From Clostridium saudiense (GTDB lineage Bacteria > Bacillota > Clostridia > Clostridiales > Clostridiaceae), in the NCBI RefSeq assembly GCF_000577815.1, contig NZ_CBYM010000023.1:1-56601 (forward strand): 56,601 nucleotides of DNA, given 5' to 3'. The notes below the pieces were generated by a model, which had not been told where the DNA came from, ran no database searches, and was given only the letters and a program-made list of their open reading frames with translations. A program made the position numbers and the translations under genes. Shown piece by piece: positions 46,606-56,076 of this stretch; the first letter of the stretch is position 1, and the number at the start of each line of letters is the position of its first letter.

Positions 46606-46689
46606 AAAAAGTAATGATTTTATGAAAGGGAGGATATAAATTCTTAACGAAAATTATACTAACTCCTGTAGATAATATCATTACTTTTT
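46606..46689. terminator. Large-loop inverted repeat between pyk and rpsA
   Basis: The 13-bp perfect arms AAAAAGTAATGAT (46606-46618) and ATCATTACTTTTT (46677-46689) are 58 bases apart; GGAG and CTCC can pair inside. A T-rich tail follows on both strands. It lies between convergent genes and so may end both, although the loop is far larger than usual. Confidence 0.6.
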
Positions 46690-46710
46690 CTTTTTCACGT
46701 TTACCCGTAA

Positions 46711-47856
46711 TTAATTGAATAATCCGCTGAATAGATCTCCTAGTGTAACATCACCATCGTTATCATTGTATTGTAAGTATTCATTTGATCTTTCAACAGC
46801 ATCTTTAATACTTAAAGAAATTCTCTTGTTTTCTTTATTAACATCAAGAACCTTAACTTTAACCATTTGTCCCACTTCAAGAACATCTGAAGGTTTAGCT
46901 ATATTTTCATCAGTAATTTCATTGATGTGGACTAACCCTTCAACACCTGGGAATAATTCTACAAATGCACCAAAAGACATAAACTTAACTACTTTACCTT
47001 CTAATACATCTCCAGCTTTTATACTATCAGCATGTACCTTCCATGGTTCTTTATCTACATCTTTTAATATTAGTGAAACTCTTTCATGTTCAGCATCTAC
47101 ATCACCTACAAATACTGTAACCTTATCGCCTTCACTAACTACATCTTCAACCCTTTTTACTCTTTCCCAAGCTAAATCATTAATGTGAATTAATCCAGTT
47201 ATTCCTCCAATATCTACAATAGCACCAGCCTTTATTATCTTCTTAACTGTACCTTCTCTTTTTTCACCACTTTTAACATTTTTCCAAAGTTCTCTCTTCT
47301 TTGCATTGTAAGCTTCTTCTTCTAAAATTCTTCTTGAAGCAACAACCTTTCTGTTTCTTAAATCTAATTCTGTTAATCTTACTTCAATTTCTTTTCCTAA
47401 TAAAGTTTTAAGATCTATTCTTTCTCTTGAAGCTAAAGAAGCTGGTATAAATACTCTAATAGATCCATAGTAAGCAACTAATCCACCTTTAACCTCTTCT
47501 TTAACAACAACCTTTATAGTTTCTTCTTTATCAAAAGCTTTCTTTAAATCTTCTTTTTCAGTTATTTGAAGTGCTCTTAATCTAGAAAGTTGAACATATC
47601 CTTCTCCATCATTTGGTGAAATAACGTATACATCTAATATATCACCTGGTTTAACAACATCAACTGGTGAAATATCTCCAATAACTAACTCTTCCTTAGC
47701 TATTACACCATCGAATGCATAATTAATATTAACTGTAGCTTCCTTATCATTAACATCTATAATTTGACCTTTTAATATATCTCCTGAATTAATTCTTTTT
47801 ACATCAAATTCTTTTAAAAGATCTCCCATTGAATTCTCATTTAATTCAACTGACAT
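46711..47856 (-). CDS. rpsA: Ribosomal protein S1-like protein, four S1 domains
   Basis: 381 residues with four S1/OB repeats (about 18-88, 105-170, 190-258, 275-345), for example GDILKGQIIDVNDKEATVNI, KREGTVKKIIKAGAIVDIGG and LEGKVVKFMSFGAFVELFPG. Gram-positive S1 is shorter than the six-repeat E. coli protein and binds mRNA more loosely. Not fused to IspH, as it is in some clostridia. Good AGGAG site. Confidence 0.93.
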   Translation of the reverse strand: MSVELNENSMGDLLKEFDVKRINSGDILKGQIIDVNDKEATVNINYAFDGVIAKEELVIGDISPVDVVKPGDILDVYVISPNDGEGYVQLSRLRALQITEKEDLKKAFDKEETIKVVVKEEVKGGLVAYYGSIRVFIPASLASRERIDLKTLLGKEIEVRLTELDLRNRKVVASRRILEEEAYNAKKRELWKNVKSGEKREGTVKKIIKAGAIVDIGGITGLIHINDLAWERVKRVEDVVSEGDKVTVFVGDVDAEHERVSLILKDVDKEPWKVHADSIKAGDVLEGKVVKFMSFGAFVELFPGVEGLVHINEITDENIAKPSDVLEVGQMVKVKVLDVNKENKRISLSIKDAVERSNEYLQYNDNDGDVTLGDLFSGLFN

Positions 47857-48056
47857 AACTAATCACTCCTTTGTAAAAACTTTTCACATTTAATTTTAAG
47901 TCAACAGTAAATTTTATACAAGCAAAACAAGAAAAAAGCCATTTTGATTATATAATATGCCCCCTTCATAATAACAGTTTTTTTATTCTAACTGTCTACT
48001 ATAAAGAGAGCATATTTAAAATTTCGATTCTCACTTTATTATATTAATTTTTTATA

Positions 48057-48476
48057 TTATAGTAATTTCTTTTCTTTCTTAATGGCATTGTAACAATAAT
48101 TTATTATGTCACTTCTTTTTATTATTCCAATAAATATGCCTTCATCATCAACTACTGGAACAAAGTTTTGAGTAGTTGCTAATCTAATAATACTTTCAAC
48201 ATCAGCATTAATCGAAACACTTTTATGTTTTGTTCTTATAGCTATTTCACTTACTTTAACATTTTCAGTATTTTTAAAATTAAGATTAGCTGTATTTTTT
48301 AACTTCCATAATAAATCACCTTCAGTTAAAGTTCCTACATACTTTCCTTGCTTGTCTATTAATGGTATTGCCGTGTAACCATGATGCTCCATTCTCTCAA
48401 TTACTTGTCTCATGGTTGCATCTATATATTCATAAATAACCTCACTTTTAGGAGTTAAAAGAAATGCAATATTCAT
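48057..48476 (-). CDS. CBS-domain pair protein
   Basis: 139 residues consisting of two CBS motifs only (about 8-60: VIERMEHHGYTAIPLIDKQGKYVGTLTEGDLLW; about 80-130: SIIRLATTQNFVPVVDDEGIFIGIIKRSDII). Such proteins sense adenine nucleotides and act through partners; none is identifiable here. AAGGAAAGG site before the ATG. Single gene. Confidence 0.9.
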   Translation of the reverse strand: MNIAFLLTPKSEVIYEYIDATMRQVIERMEHHGYTAIPLIDKQGKYVGTLTEGDLLWKLKNTANLNFKNTENVKVSEIAIRTKHKSVSINADVESIIRLATTQNFVPVVDDEGIFIGIIKRSDIINYCYNAIKKEKKLL

Positions 48477-48588
48477 ATCTTCTGTCCTTTCCTTTAAATC
48501 TTACTTCTCTTACATTTTATCATATATAAAATCTAAATGTTATATGACATCAAACTTTTAATAATTTATTTATTTATTTTATTCATAA

Positions 48589-49494
48589 TTAATTATAAAC
48601 TTTATTTTTTAACTTATTTTCATATCTTAAATAATCATATTCATCTATAACAGTAGCAACTTCCTTATAAATTTCTTCACCACATAAGCTTTTCTTTACT
48701 ATAAGTTCATCTAAAACTCTGCTATTACACTTAGAACAAGTTCCTAATGATATAAATCTCCATCCAACTATACTAAAAGGATAATCAACTTCTAACTTTT
48801 TTTTACATTTTGGACATATTTGATTTATCTTTTCGTAATTTAATTCAACCCCTTCTAATGATCTTACCTCTAAAGCTGGCATTTTAAAAATATCTTCTAC
48901 TATATAATTTTTCACTGCTCGTGAATTATACATATTTTTAAATACATGTGCTGTATAAATGCAATCATTTAAAGCATCATGTAATAAATCTTCATTTACT
49001 TTTATTTTTAATGCTTTAAGAGCATTTTTTAAGCTTAATGATTTCCTATATCCAAGTATTTTAGTTACATACTCTTGAATATCTAAGTAATTATCTATCC
49101 AACTTAAATCATCATATCCATAGTAATTTGCATTTCTTATTATTTCTGCAATATCATCTTTTGCCCATGAGCAAATAATATCTCCTTCATCAACCATTTC
49201 CTTTAATTTATTAATACCTTCAACAAATCCTACTCCATTTTCTAAATCCTTAATATTAATTTTAGTTATTTCTAAAATTTTAGGATTTATAATTGGAATA
49301 ACAGATGGTTTTATATATACCTTTAGTTCTTCACACGGCTGCATATGTGCATCTAACTTCACTGCACCTATTTCTATTATTTCATTATCTAATTCTAAAT
49401 TTTTCAGTCCTGGATTATCATTATAAACATTCGGTATACATTTATGTATACCACTTAGGTTATTAAACTCTAAATCAATTATTATAAAAGCCAC
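48589..49494 (-). CDS. DEDDh-type 3'-5' exonuclease with C-terminal zinc ribbon
   Basis: 301 residues. Exonuclease core: FIIIDLEFNN (DxE), the second acid in ICSWAKDDIAEI, and HDALNDCIYTAHV (HxAxxD). The C-terminal part has a zinc-ribbon-like pair, CPKCKKK and CSKCNSR. The start is GTG 49494 after GGGGGAATAAGG. DnaQ-like proteins of this sort degrade single-stranded DNA or RNA; the substrate is unknown. Same strand as the MutS homologue 19 bases upstream. Confidence 0.84.
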   Translation of the reverse strand: MAFIIIDLEFNNLSGIHKCIPNVYNDNPGLKNLELDNEIIEIGAVKLDAHMQPCEELKVYIKPSVIPIINPKILEITKINIKDLENGVGFVEGINKLKEMVDEGDIICSWAKDDIAEIIRNANYYGYDDLSWIDNYLDIQEYVTKILGYRKSLSLKNALKALKIKVNEDLLHDALNDCIYTAHVFKNMYNSRAVKNYIVEDIFKMPALEVRSLEGVELNYEKINQICPKCKKKLEVDYPFSIVGWRFISLGTCSKCNSRVLDELIVKKSLCGEEIYKEVATVIDEYDYLRYENKLKNKVYN

Positions 49495-49513
49495 CCTTAT
49501 TCCCCCACTCTCT

Positions 49514-51310
49514 TTACTCTTCTATATCAATACCTGCTAACTTCATTAAATGCTTTGCATTTTGAGTTTCACTCATACCTCTTCTAAGCACATAATCAAA
49601 ATTTATTTTATTATTCTTATAATATTCTCTAAAATTATAATTAACTAACCAGCTTTTTTCATTTTCTAAATCACATAACTCTAAATCATGTGTTGATACT
49701 AATCCTACACCTTGAAGTTTTACAAGCTGTTCAATTAAAATCCTTGCACCATCATGCCTATCTTGTGAATTAGTTCCTTTAAATATTTCATCTAATAAGA
49801 AAAATACCTTTTCTCCATTTTTAGCCGCTTCTATAACTAATTTTATTCTTAATATCTCAGCATAAAATGATGATATATTCTCATCTAAATTGTCTTGAGT
49901 TCTCATACAAGTATAAATATTGCTTATTCCGCACTTAAATCCTTTTGAAAAAGTAGGTAATCCTAAATAAGTAAGTACCATATTAAACCCTATAGTTCTT
50001 AAAAAAGTACTCTTTCCTGACATGTTTGATCCAGTAATTAATGCAACCTTCTCACTTCCCTTAAGGTTAAAATTATTAGCCTTTGCTCTTTCTCCTAATA
50101 AAGGATGTGCTAATTCAATAGCTTCAATTTCATTAATTCCTGAAATAGTTGGATAAGTCCATTCTTCATGCTCAAATGATATTGTAGAAAGACTTACAAG
50201 CGCTTCTACTTCCCCCATGTCTTCAAGCCACTTTTCTAGCTTATATCCATTTTTAATTCTCCACTCCTGTAAATTACTTAAAATAAAAATATCACTCATA
50301 AAAAATACATTTATTAATAAATAATAGGCATTTGAAGTACTATCCCCTAACCAAGAAATAATATTTTTTAATTTTTTCATTTCATTCTTACAATTAATAT
50401 TTGAGCTTACTAAATCTTTTTGAATATCCAATAGCTTTTTAGATTGAAAGTTTTCATCTTGTATAATTGAAAGCAATTTACTGTATTTTTCTATCCCTCT
50501 CTTATTATTTATAAAAATATCAATTACATCACTTAATTTTTTAGTAAACAATTTAATAACTAAGTAATTAATAACTAAATCTAATATTAAATAGGAAATA
50601 GATAATCGTCCAATGATAGTTAAAAATAATATTATGCATGTAATTGCAATAAATATATACGATATATATTTAACTGTAAAATTATTTTTCTCTTCATTTG
50701 AAGCCCAATCTAATAATTCTTTAAGCTTTTCTTTTTTCTTACTTTCTATACTTGCTTCAAAATAAATCTTTTCACAAAATTCTCTTTTGTTAGCTAATTC
50801 TTTAATTGCTTCTTGCTCTTCTTCTATTTCATACCTAGTCGGTAACGAATTCATTATCATCTTACTTGCAAGTTTTTTTCTTCCAAATGTAGTCTTAGTC
50901 AAATTAATCCATTGAAATAAGGAGTTTTTACCAAATATATCTAAATCACTTGAAAATTTATGATTTCTATCAATAAATTCTTCACCTATATCACTAAATT
51001 CTTTCCAAGTATTATCCAATCTCTTTAACCCTTTTTCATTATACTCTAATATAACTAGTAATCTTTTTTTAGAATTTATTCGTTCATTATGGAAAAATGC
51101 AACTATTATAAATAATATTAAGGAAATTAAAAAACTACCTCCAACTGCCTCCATACTATTTTGTTTATAAAAATAATACATCATTCCAATACATAAAATA
51201 ACAATCATAAATCTTAATGTTGAAAAAACTAACAGGTTTTTCTCTAATTTTGCTAATTTTTCTTTAACACTTTTTATATTATCATTGTAATAATTTAATG
51301 CTTTTCCCAT
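49514..51310 (-). CDS. Membrane-associated MutS-family ATPase
   Basis: 598 residues. The C-terminal third is the MutS ATPase: TGSNMSGKSTFLRTIGFN (Walker A), FFLLDEIFKGTNSQDRHDG (Walker B and signature), and GLVSTHDLELCDLE. The N-terminal half lacks the mismatch-recognition domain and has two hydrophobic pairs (about 28-75 and 215-255), so the protein is probably membrane-bound. Core-and-lever helices are recognisable between them. Not a canonical mismatch repair MutS; a role in DNA-structure sensing at the membrane is a guess. Beside an exonuclease and SbcCD-like genes. Confidence 0.86.
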   Translation of the reverse strand: MGKALNYYNDNIKSVKEKLAKLEKNLLVFSTLRFMIVILCIGMMYYFYKQNSMEAVGGSFLISLILFIIVAFFHNERINSKKRLLVILEYNEKGLKRLDNTWKEFSDIGEEFIDRNHKFSSDLDIFGKNSLFQWINLTKTTFGRKKLASKMIMNSLPTRYEIEEEQEAIKELANKREFCEKIYFEASIESKKKEKLKELLDWASNEEKNNFTVKYISYIFIAITCIILFLTIIGRLSISYLILDLVINYLVIKLFTKKLSDVIDIFINNKRGIEKYSKLLSIIQDENFQSKKLLDIQKDLVSSNINCKNEMKKLKNIISWLGDSTSNAYYLLINVFFMSDIFILSNLQEWRIKNGYKLEKWLEDMGEVEALVSLSTISFEHEEWTYPTISGINEIEAIELAHPLLGERAKANNFNLKGSEKVALITGSNMSGKSTFLRTIGFNMVLTYLGLPTFSKGFKCGISNIYTCMRTQDNLDENISSFYAEILRIKLVIEAAKNGEKVFFLLDEIFKGTNSQDRHDGARILIEQLVKLQGVGLVSTHDLELCDLENEKSWLVNYNFREYYKNNKINFDYVLRRGMSETQNAKHLMKLAGIDIEE

Positions 51311-51394
51311 TCTTGATACCTCTTAAAATAATTCTATAATCAATAGTTTAGACTATTTTTCCCATTTAATCCATAATAATTTATTGATTACTAC

Positions 51395-54100
51395 TTATAA
51401 CTTAATATATTTATGTTCAATGCTATTTTTTCTAGCTATATTTTCTTCTCTTCTTTGACAAGTGAATAAAATACATTGCTCAAAGTTTTCTTTTACTAAA
51501 TACTTAATAGTCTTTTCTATACGCATATCATCATATTGAACAAATGCATCATCTAAATATATAGGGACATTTTTATTCTTAAATATCATTTCTATAAAAG
51601 CTAGCCTTAAAGATAAATATAATTGATCATTTGCACCATTACTTAATATCTCTGCTGGTAATATGTTATTATCAGCTTTCACCTTCATCTCATAGGTATC
51701 TGATACCATAACATCATTGTATTTGTTATTAGTCAATTCTTTAAAAGAATACATAACATTTTTATTAAGAATAGGTCCAAAGCTTCCTCTTATCTCATTA
51801 TAAACTTCATTTAATATTTCACTGGTAATATTACTAGCTTTAAGCTGATTCTCATATTCTGCTATATAACTTTCAACCTCTTTGATTTCTTCTTCAATAG
51901 TTGGAATATCTCTCTTGCCATTAAATCTATTTTTTATTTCATTTTCTATATCTTTTATTTTCTTTTCAACCTCTACAAATCTTATATTCTTTTCTCTAAT
52001 AACATCATCTATTTCATCTTCATTTTCATAAGAATAATCAAAATTTATATTTATTACATCACTTAACTCTTCCTTTATTGCTTCAATATCCTTTCCTCTT
52101 GTTAATACTGAATATGCTTCTTCAACTGATGCAAGACTTTTATTTATTTCATCTCTTTTTCTTAACTTATTCTCTAATTCTTTAATAATTTCATCAACAT
52201 CAACTAAATTTACATTATTAAATCCTATGGAACTTAAACTTTTATTTAATTTTTCTTCTCTGATTAATAATTGTTCCTTCGTTCTATTTAAACTATTCTT
52301 TAAATTGCTTAGTTCAATTTCTAAATTAGTAAACCCTTTGGATAACTCCTTATATTTATAAATCTCAGAAATTAATTTTTCTAAGCTATTTAATGATGAA
52401 ATTCTTAAATACTCTTCTATCTCACTATTTACTTCTTCATGCTCACGTAAAGCTTTATCCAATGATAGCAATTTCTTCTGAGTTAATTTTTCACTCATCT
52501 TACTATTAATCTTTTCTTGTAAGCTTAAATAATCATCATAAACCTTTAATTTTTTTAATAATTCTGTATAGTTACTAACATTTAATTTATTACAATATTT
52601 ATTTAATTCAGCTTCAATTTTTCTAATACTTTCATTTAATTGATGAGTTGTTTTGTTTTTTTCTGATCCTAATTTACTACTATATAAGTTAATACCTAAG
52701 AATCCCAGTATAACTATACCAATTGTATAAAATATAAACTCAAAAGGATTATTAATAAATATACCTAAAATAATACTTATTAATGATACTACCCCTAATA
52801 AAATTAAAAACCTTGTATTTTGTACAATAACTTCATTTTTATTTTCCATTATGAATTTTAAACTTTTAAGCTTATCTTCATATGTTGCAAATAGTTTTTC
52901 TATATCACTCTTAAAATTTTTAATTTCTATTGCTGAACCTATTAGCTTTTGAGCTTCTTTTTCCTTAACTTTTAAAAAGTTAATTTCACTTTCTATTGAA
53001 TTATTTATTTCAACCTTTTCATTTAATAGCTCATTTTTTATTTTTAATGCTTCTAAATTACTTAATATATTTTCAGGTAAGTTCTCCATATAATAATAAC
53101 TACGTAATGGAGCCTTTAAATCTATTAATTTCTCTTCTTTAATAGAAATCCTTTCCTCTTCTTCTTTAGTTATATCTAATAAATTTAAATACATAGTATA
53201 TTCTTCTTTAAGATTTTCTATAAAATTATAATTTATTATTTCATCTTTAAAGGTTAATGATTTGTTTATTGATACTTCTTTATTTTTTAGATCTTCTTTC
53301 TTTTTAAAATACTCTGCTATTTCCTGATACTCTTTTTTTATTTTCGTCTTTTTCAAGTATTTTTTATATATTTCTAAATTAATAACTTCTTTATTTAAGT
53401 TTTTCTTTTCCTCATTTAACTGAATTAATTTTTCTTCATTATCTATATTATGATTTGATAATTTATAAGCTTCATATCTTTCACTAAGTAAATCACTATA
53501 TTTATTTTTTAAACAATCAAGCTTTCCATTCTTTCTTACATTTGATATAGACTTTTTATATTTATCTAGCTTATTAAATGCCACATCTACAGATACTTGT
53601 CCTTCTTCAGTTCCTATTGAATTTGATAGTTTATCTAATATCTCTTCTTCTTTATCCTTTTTAACTGCTACCGCTAATTGTCCAATAAATAATGTATTTA
53701 CAAATGTAGCTCTATTTATATTTAGAAAATACCTTCCTGGTTCATCTTTATTAATAAAGCTTATTTCTTCACCAGTAATAGCATCTATAATAATTGAAAC
53801 ATCGTCTTTTTTAGTTCTTCCAAATGTTCTTCGTATTATATACTCCTTATTTTCATGTAATATACTAAGTTCACCACTAATAGTTTCACCACTATTAGGT
53901 GTATATTTAATTCTTTCATTTAACTTATAATCCTTACCTTTATAAGAAGAAAAACCATACAACCAAACTTTTATGAATGCTTGAATAGTGCTTTTACCAG
54001 CTTCATTTTCTCCATATATTAAGTTTAATCCCTTATTAAAATTTATTTTTTTATTTTTAATTCCACCGAAAGCAATTATATTTACATTTTTAATAATCAT
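51395..54100 (-). CDS. SbcC/YhaN-like coiled-coil ATPase
   Basis: 901 residues. N-terminal half ATPase with GENEAGKSTIQAFIKVWLYG (P-loop, about 31-39), long coiled coils broken in the centre by a hydrophobic hairpin (about 433-475, FLILLGVVSLISIILGIF), and a C-terminal half with the ABC signature-like LSNGANDQLYLSLRLAFIEM and Walker B PIYLDDAFVQYD. The central membrane pair matches YhaN rather than classic SbcC, whose hook has a CxxC. It overlaps the partner nuclease gene by 11 bases. Confidence 0.88.
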   Translation of the reverse strand: MIIKNVNIIAFGGIKNKKINFNKGLNLIYGENEAGKSTIQAFIKVWLYGFSSYKGKDYKLNERIKYTPNSGETISGELSILHENKEYIIRRTFGRTKKDDVSIIIDAITGEEISFINKDEPGRYFLNINRATFVNTLFIGQLAVAVKKDKEEEILDKLSNSIGTEEGQVSVDVAFNKLDKYKKSISNVRKNGKLDCLKNKYSDLLSERYEAYKLSNHNIDNEEKLIQLNEEKKNLNKEVINLEIYKKYLKKTKIKKEYQEIAEYFKKKEDLKNKEVSINKSLTFKDEIINYNFIENLKEEYTMYLNLLDITKEEEERISIKEEKLIDLKAPLRSYYYMENLPENILSNLEALKIKNELLNEKVEINNSIESEINFLKVKEKEAQKLIGSAIEIKNFKSDIEKLFATYEDKLKSLKFIMENKNEVIVQNTRFLILLGVVSLISIILGIFINNPFEFIFYTIGIVILGFLGINLYSSKLGSEKNKTTHQLNESIRKIEAELNKYCNKLNVSNYTELLKKLKVYDDYLSLQEKINSKMSEKLTQKKLLSLDKALREHEEVNSEIEEYLRISSLNSLEKLISEIYKYKELSKGFTNLEIELSNLKNSLNRTKEQLLIREEKLNKSLSSIGFNNVNLVDVDEIIKELENKLRKRDEINKSLASVEEAYSVLTRGKDIEAIKEELSDVININFDYSYENEDEIDDVIREKNIRFVEVEKKIKDIENEIKNRFNGKRDIPTIEEEIKEVESYIAEYENQLKASNITSEILNEVYNEIRGSFGPILNKNVMYSFKELTNNKYNDVMVSDTYEMKVKADNNILPAEILSNGANDQLYLSLRLAFIEMIFKNKNVPIYLDDAFVQYDDMRIEKTIKYLVKENFEQCILFTCQRREENIARKNSIEHKYIKL

Positions 54101-55223
54101 TTAAATTCACCTCTTCTTCTGAGAGACATTGAATTCCTAATTTTAATGCAAGCCTTAATAAATCTTTTTCATCATCACTACTTGCTTCTTCTATCTTTTT
54201 CATTATTTTAGCTACAAACTTACCCTTTACAGAATAATCCTGACTTACCTGATCTAAATCTACTGCAATACTCGTAGTATTAACAATCTTTATATAGTAA
54301 AATTTCCCCTTTATCTTTTCACTCAATATCCTTTCATTTAAGGAAAAATGCTCTTTTATCTCCCCCTTTAAAATTATCTTATAAAAATTCTGCTTAAACT
54401 CTTCTGAATTTACCTCAGATAATATCTTTGATATCAATTCATCATAAGTATTAATATCGCTAATATCTATTTCTCGAGTTATATATTTTCTTTTACAAAT
54501 AGGTTTAAAATAAAGTGATACTCCTCCACAGTATACATCTCCAATAATTACTCCCTTTTCTCCTTCTTCATCAAATCCCCGTCCTTGAGGGCAACCACTA
54601 TATGCATAATAAGTGTTTCCTTCTTTAAGGATTCCCGAAAATTTATGTCTATGCCCTATTGCAATATAATCTAAACCTGATTTTCCTATTTCATTTAAAT
54701 AAATTGGATTATATTCATTTTTGGAATTTCCTTTTTCAACCTCACCATGGATAACCATAATGTTTATTTTACTTCTATCTACATTAATTTCTTTTAATAA
54801 GCTTTCATGCTCATAGCTAGCATTAAATCCAGCACCCCAAACTACTAAATTTAATTCACTAACTTCTTTATACTCAAGTTCTCCTTTAAATATATAGACA
54901 TTATCTGGCCAATTGACCATCTTATAAAATGATTTTTCATTATAAGGATCATGGTTTCCTGGTGAAATAAATACTTTAACCTTTTCTATTCTCTTTAGTT
55001 CATTTGCTATAAAAAATAAGGTATTCTTATTAACTGTTAAATTATCAAAAACATCTCCTGCAATAAGTAATACCTCTACATTTTCTTTTATGGTTAAATC
55101 TATTATATTTTTAAATACCTCTAATAGTTCTTCTTTACTATTTTCTGAAACTTCTTTTGTAAGCTCCTTAAAAGGTGTATCAAAATGCAAATCAGCACAA
55201 TGTAAAATTTTAACTTGTTTCAT
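54090..55223 (-). CDS. SbcD/YhaO-like DNA repair exonuclease (metallophosphoesterase)
   Basis: 377 residues, calcineurin-like nuclease: LHCADLHFDTPF, IAGDVFDN, SPGNHDPYN, MVIHGEVEKG and AIGHRHKFSG provide the five metal-binding blocks. It should form the nuclease subunit of a complex with the ATPase encoded downstream. ATG 55223 is chosen: GGTGAT precedes it and the GTG four codons upstream overlaps that site. Confidence 0.93.
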   Translation of the reverse strand: MKQVKILHCADLHFDTPFKELTKEVSENSKEELLEVFKNIIDLTIKENVEVLLIAGDVFDNLTVNKNTLFFIANELKRIEKVKVFISPGNHDPYNEKSFYKMVNWPDNVYIFKGELEYKEVSELNLVVWGAGFNASYEHESLLKEINVDRSKINIMVIHGEVEKGNSKNEYNPIYLNEIGKSGLDYIAIGHRHKFSGILKEGNTYYAYSGCPQGRGFDEEGEKGVIIGDVYCGGVSLYFKPICKRKYITREIDISDINTYDELISKILSEVNSEEFKQNFYKIILKGEIKEHFSLNERILSEKIKGKFYYIKIVNTTSIAVDLDQVSQDYSVKGKFVAKIMKKIEEASSDDEKDLLRLALKLGIQCLSEEEVNLNDY

Positions 55224-55280
55224 ACTATCACCCACTTTGCGAACTTCTGTTCATATTTTACCATTTTTATGGGCATAAGA

Positions 55281-55323
55281 AAAGAGTCACATTATCATAG
55301 AATTTCTACTCTAATGTAACTCT
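55281..55323 (-). terminator. Terminator after the SASP gene
   Basis: AGAGTcACATTA and TAATGTaACTCT (55283-55294 and 55312-55323) form a stem with one internal mismatch; the minus-strand tail is ACTCTTTTCTT and the plus-strand tail is also T-rich. Confidence 0.75.
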
Positions 55324-55437
55324 TCTCTTTTTTGAATGATAGTTTAATTTTCTGGTGGTATTTCACCCATAACAGTACTCACCCTCTCGAAGTATTGTTT
55401 CCTCTAATTCGTTAGCTTTGTACTCGTTAGTGGTTTT

Positions 55438-55620
55438 CTACTTTAATCCACTTTCGTATTGTTCTACCATTCTCTTAACCATTTCACCACCAACGGAACC
55501 ACATTGTCTTGAAGTTAAATCACCATTGTAATCAGTGAATGGTACACCCATTTCTGCGGCAACTTCATTTTTGAATGCGCTTAATCCTTGTTTTGATTCT
55601 GGAACTAATGCTTTTGACAT
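55438..55620 (-). CDS. Alpha/beta-type small acid-soluble spore protein
   Basis: 60 residues, DNA-saturating spore protein. The GPR protease site region KNEVAAEMGVPF and the signature GDLTSRQCGSVGGEMVKRM are intact. ATG 55620 (MSKALVPES) follows GAGGAGG; the longer frame adds 13 codons before it. Expressed in the forespore in other species; no sigma-G promoter was confidently placed here. Confidence 0.97.
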   Translation of the reverse strand: MSKALVPESKQGLSAFKNEVAAEMGVPFTDYNGDLTSRQCGSVGGEMVKRMVEQYESGLK

Positions 55621-55766
55621 AATGAATTCCTCCTCTGGCTTCCGGTATTTTGTAAACATAACTTAAATTTATTTAAGTCGTATCTTGTTTACACTATTAT
55701 ATTAACCACTATGAATTTTTATATTACAAGTAAATAATACCTATAATTTATTAATTTGGATTTGTT

Positions 55767-56021
55767 TTAACTGTTTTCCTTATTACCAACTTTTTTCACT
55801 TTCTTAACTATAAAATCACGCACAATAGCTAATACCATTCCTATTTGAAATGATAATGAAACGGCAATAACTTGAAGATAATTAACCTTACTCATTTTAT
55901 ATACTATAAAAGTTTCAATTATCCACACTAAACTTGCCATTAACGATGCTTTCTTTCCACCTATTAATGAACAAAATATTATACTAAAAAATATTACTCC
56001 TTGTATTTGAACAAAACTCAT
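55767..56021 (-). CDS. Small polytopic membrane protein, function unknown
   Basis: 84 residues, about three hydrophobic segments (VIFFSIIFCSLIGG, SLMASLVWIIETFIVYKM, LQVIAVSLSFQIGMVLAIV) and a basic C-terminal tail (KKVKKVGNK). GAGGTG site before the ATG. I recognise no family. Lies alone between the SASP gene and the nuclease gene. Confidence 0.65.
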   Translation of the reverse strand: MSFVQIQGVIFFSIIFCSLIGGKKASLMASLVWIIETFIVYKMSKVNYLQVIAVSLSFQIGMVLAIVRDFIVKKVKKVGNKENS

Positions 56022-56076
56022 TGATTCACCTCATATTAAAATAATTTATTTTAAGTTCTATCCAAATTACAATATT

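Noticed and set aside
55364..55437. A 24-codon reading frame continuing in phase after the SASP TAG stop (ends EGEYCYG), with a possible MGEIPPEN frame behind it
   Set aside because: The SASP is already full length, the extension is short with no ribosome binding site, and no readthrough signal was seen. Chance open frame is the simplest view.
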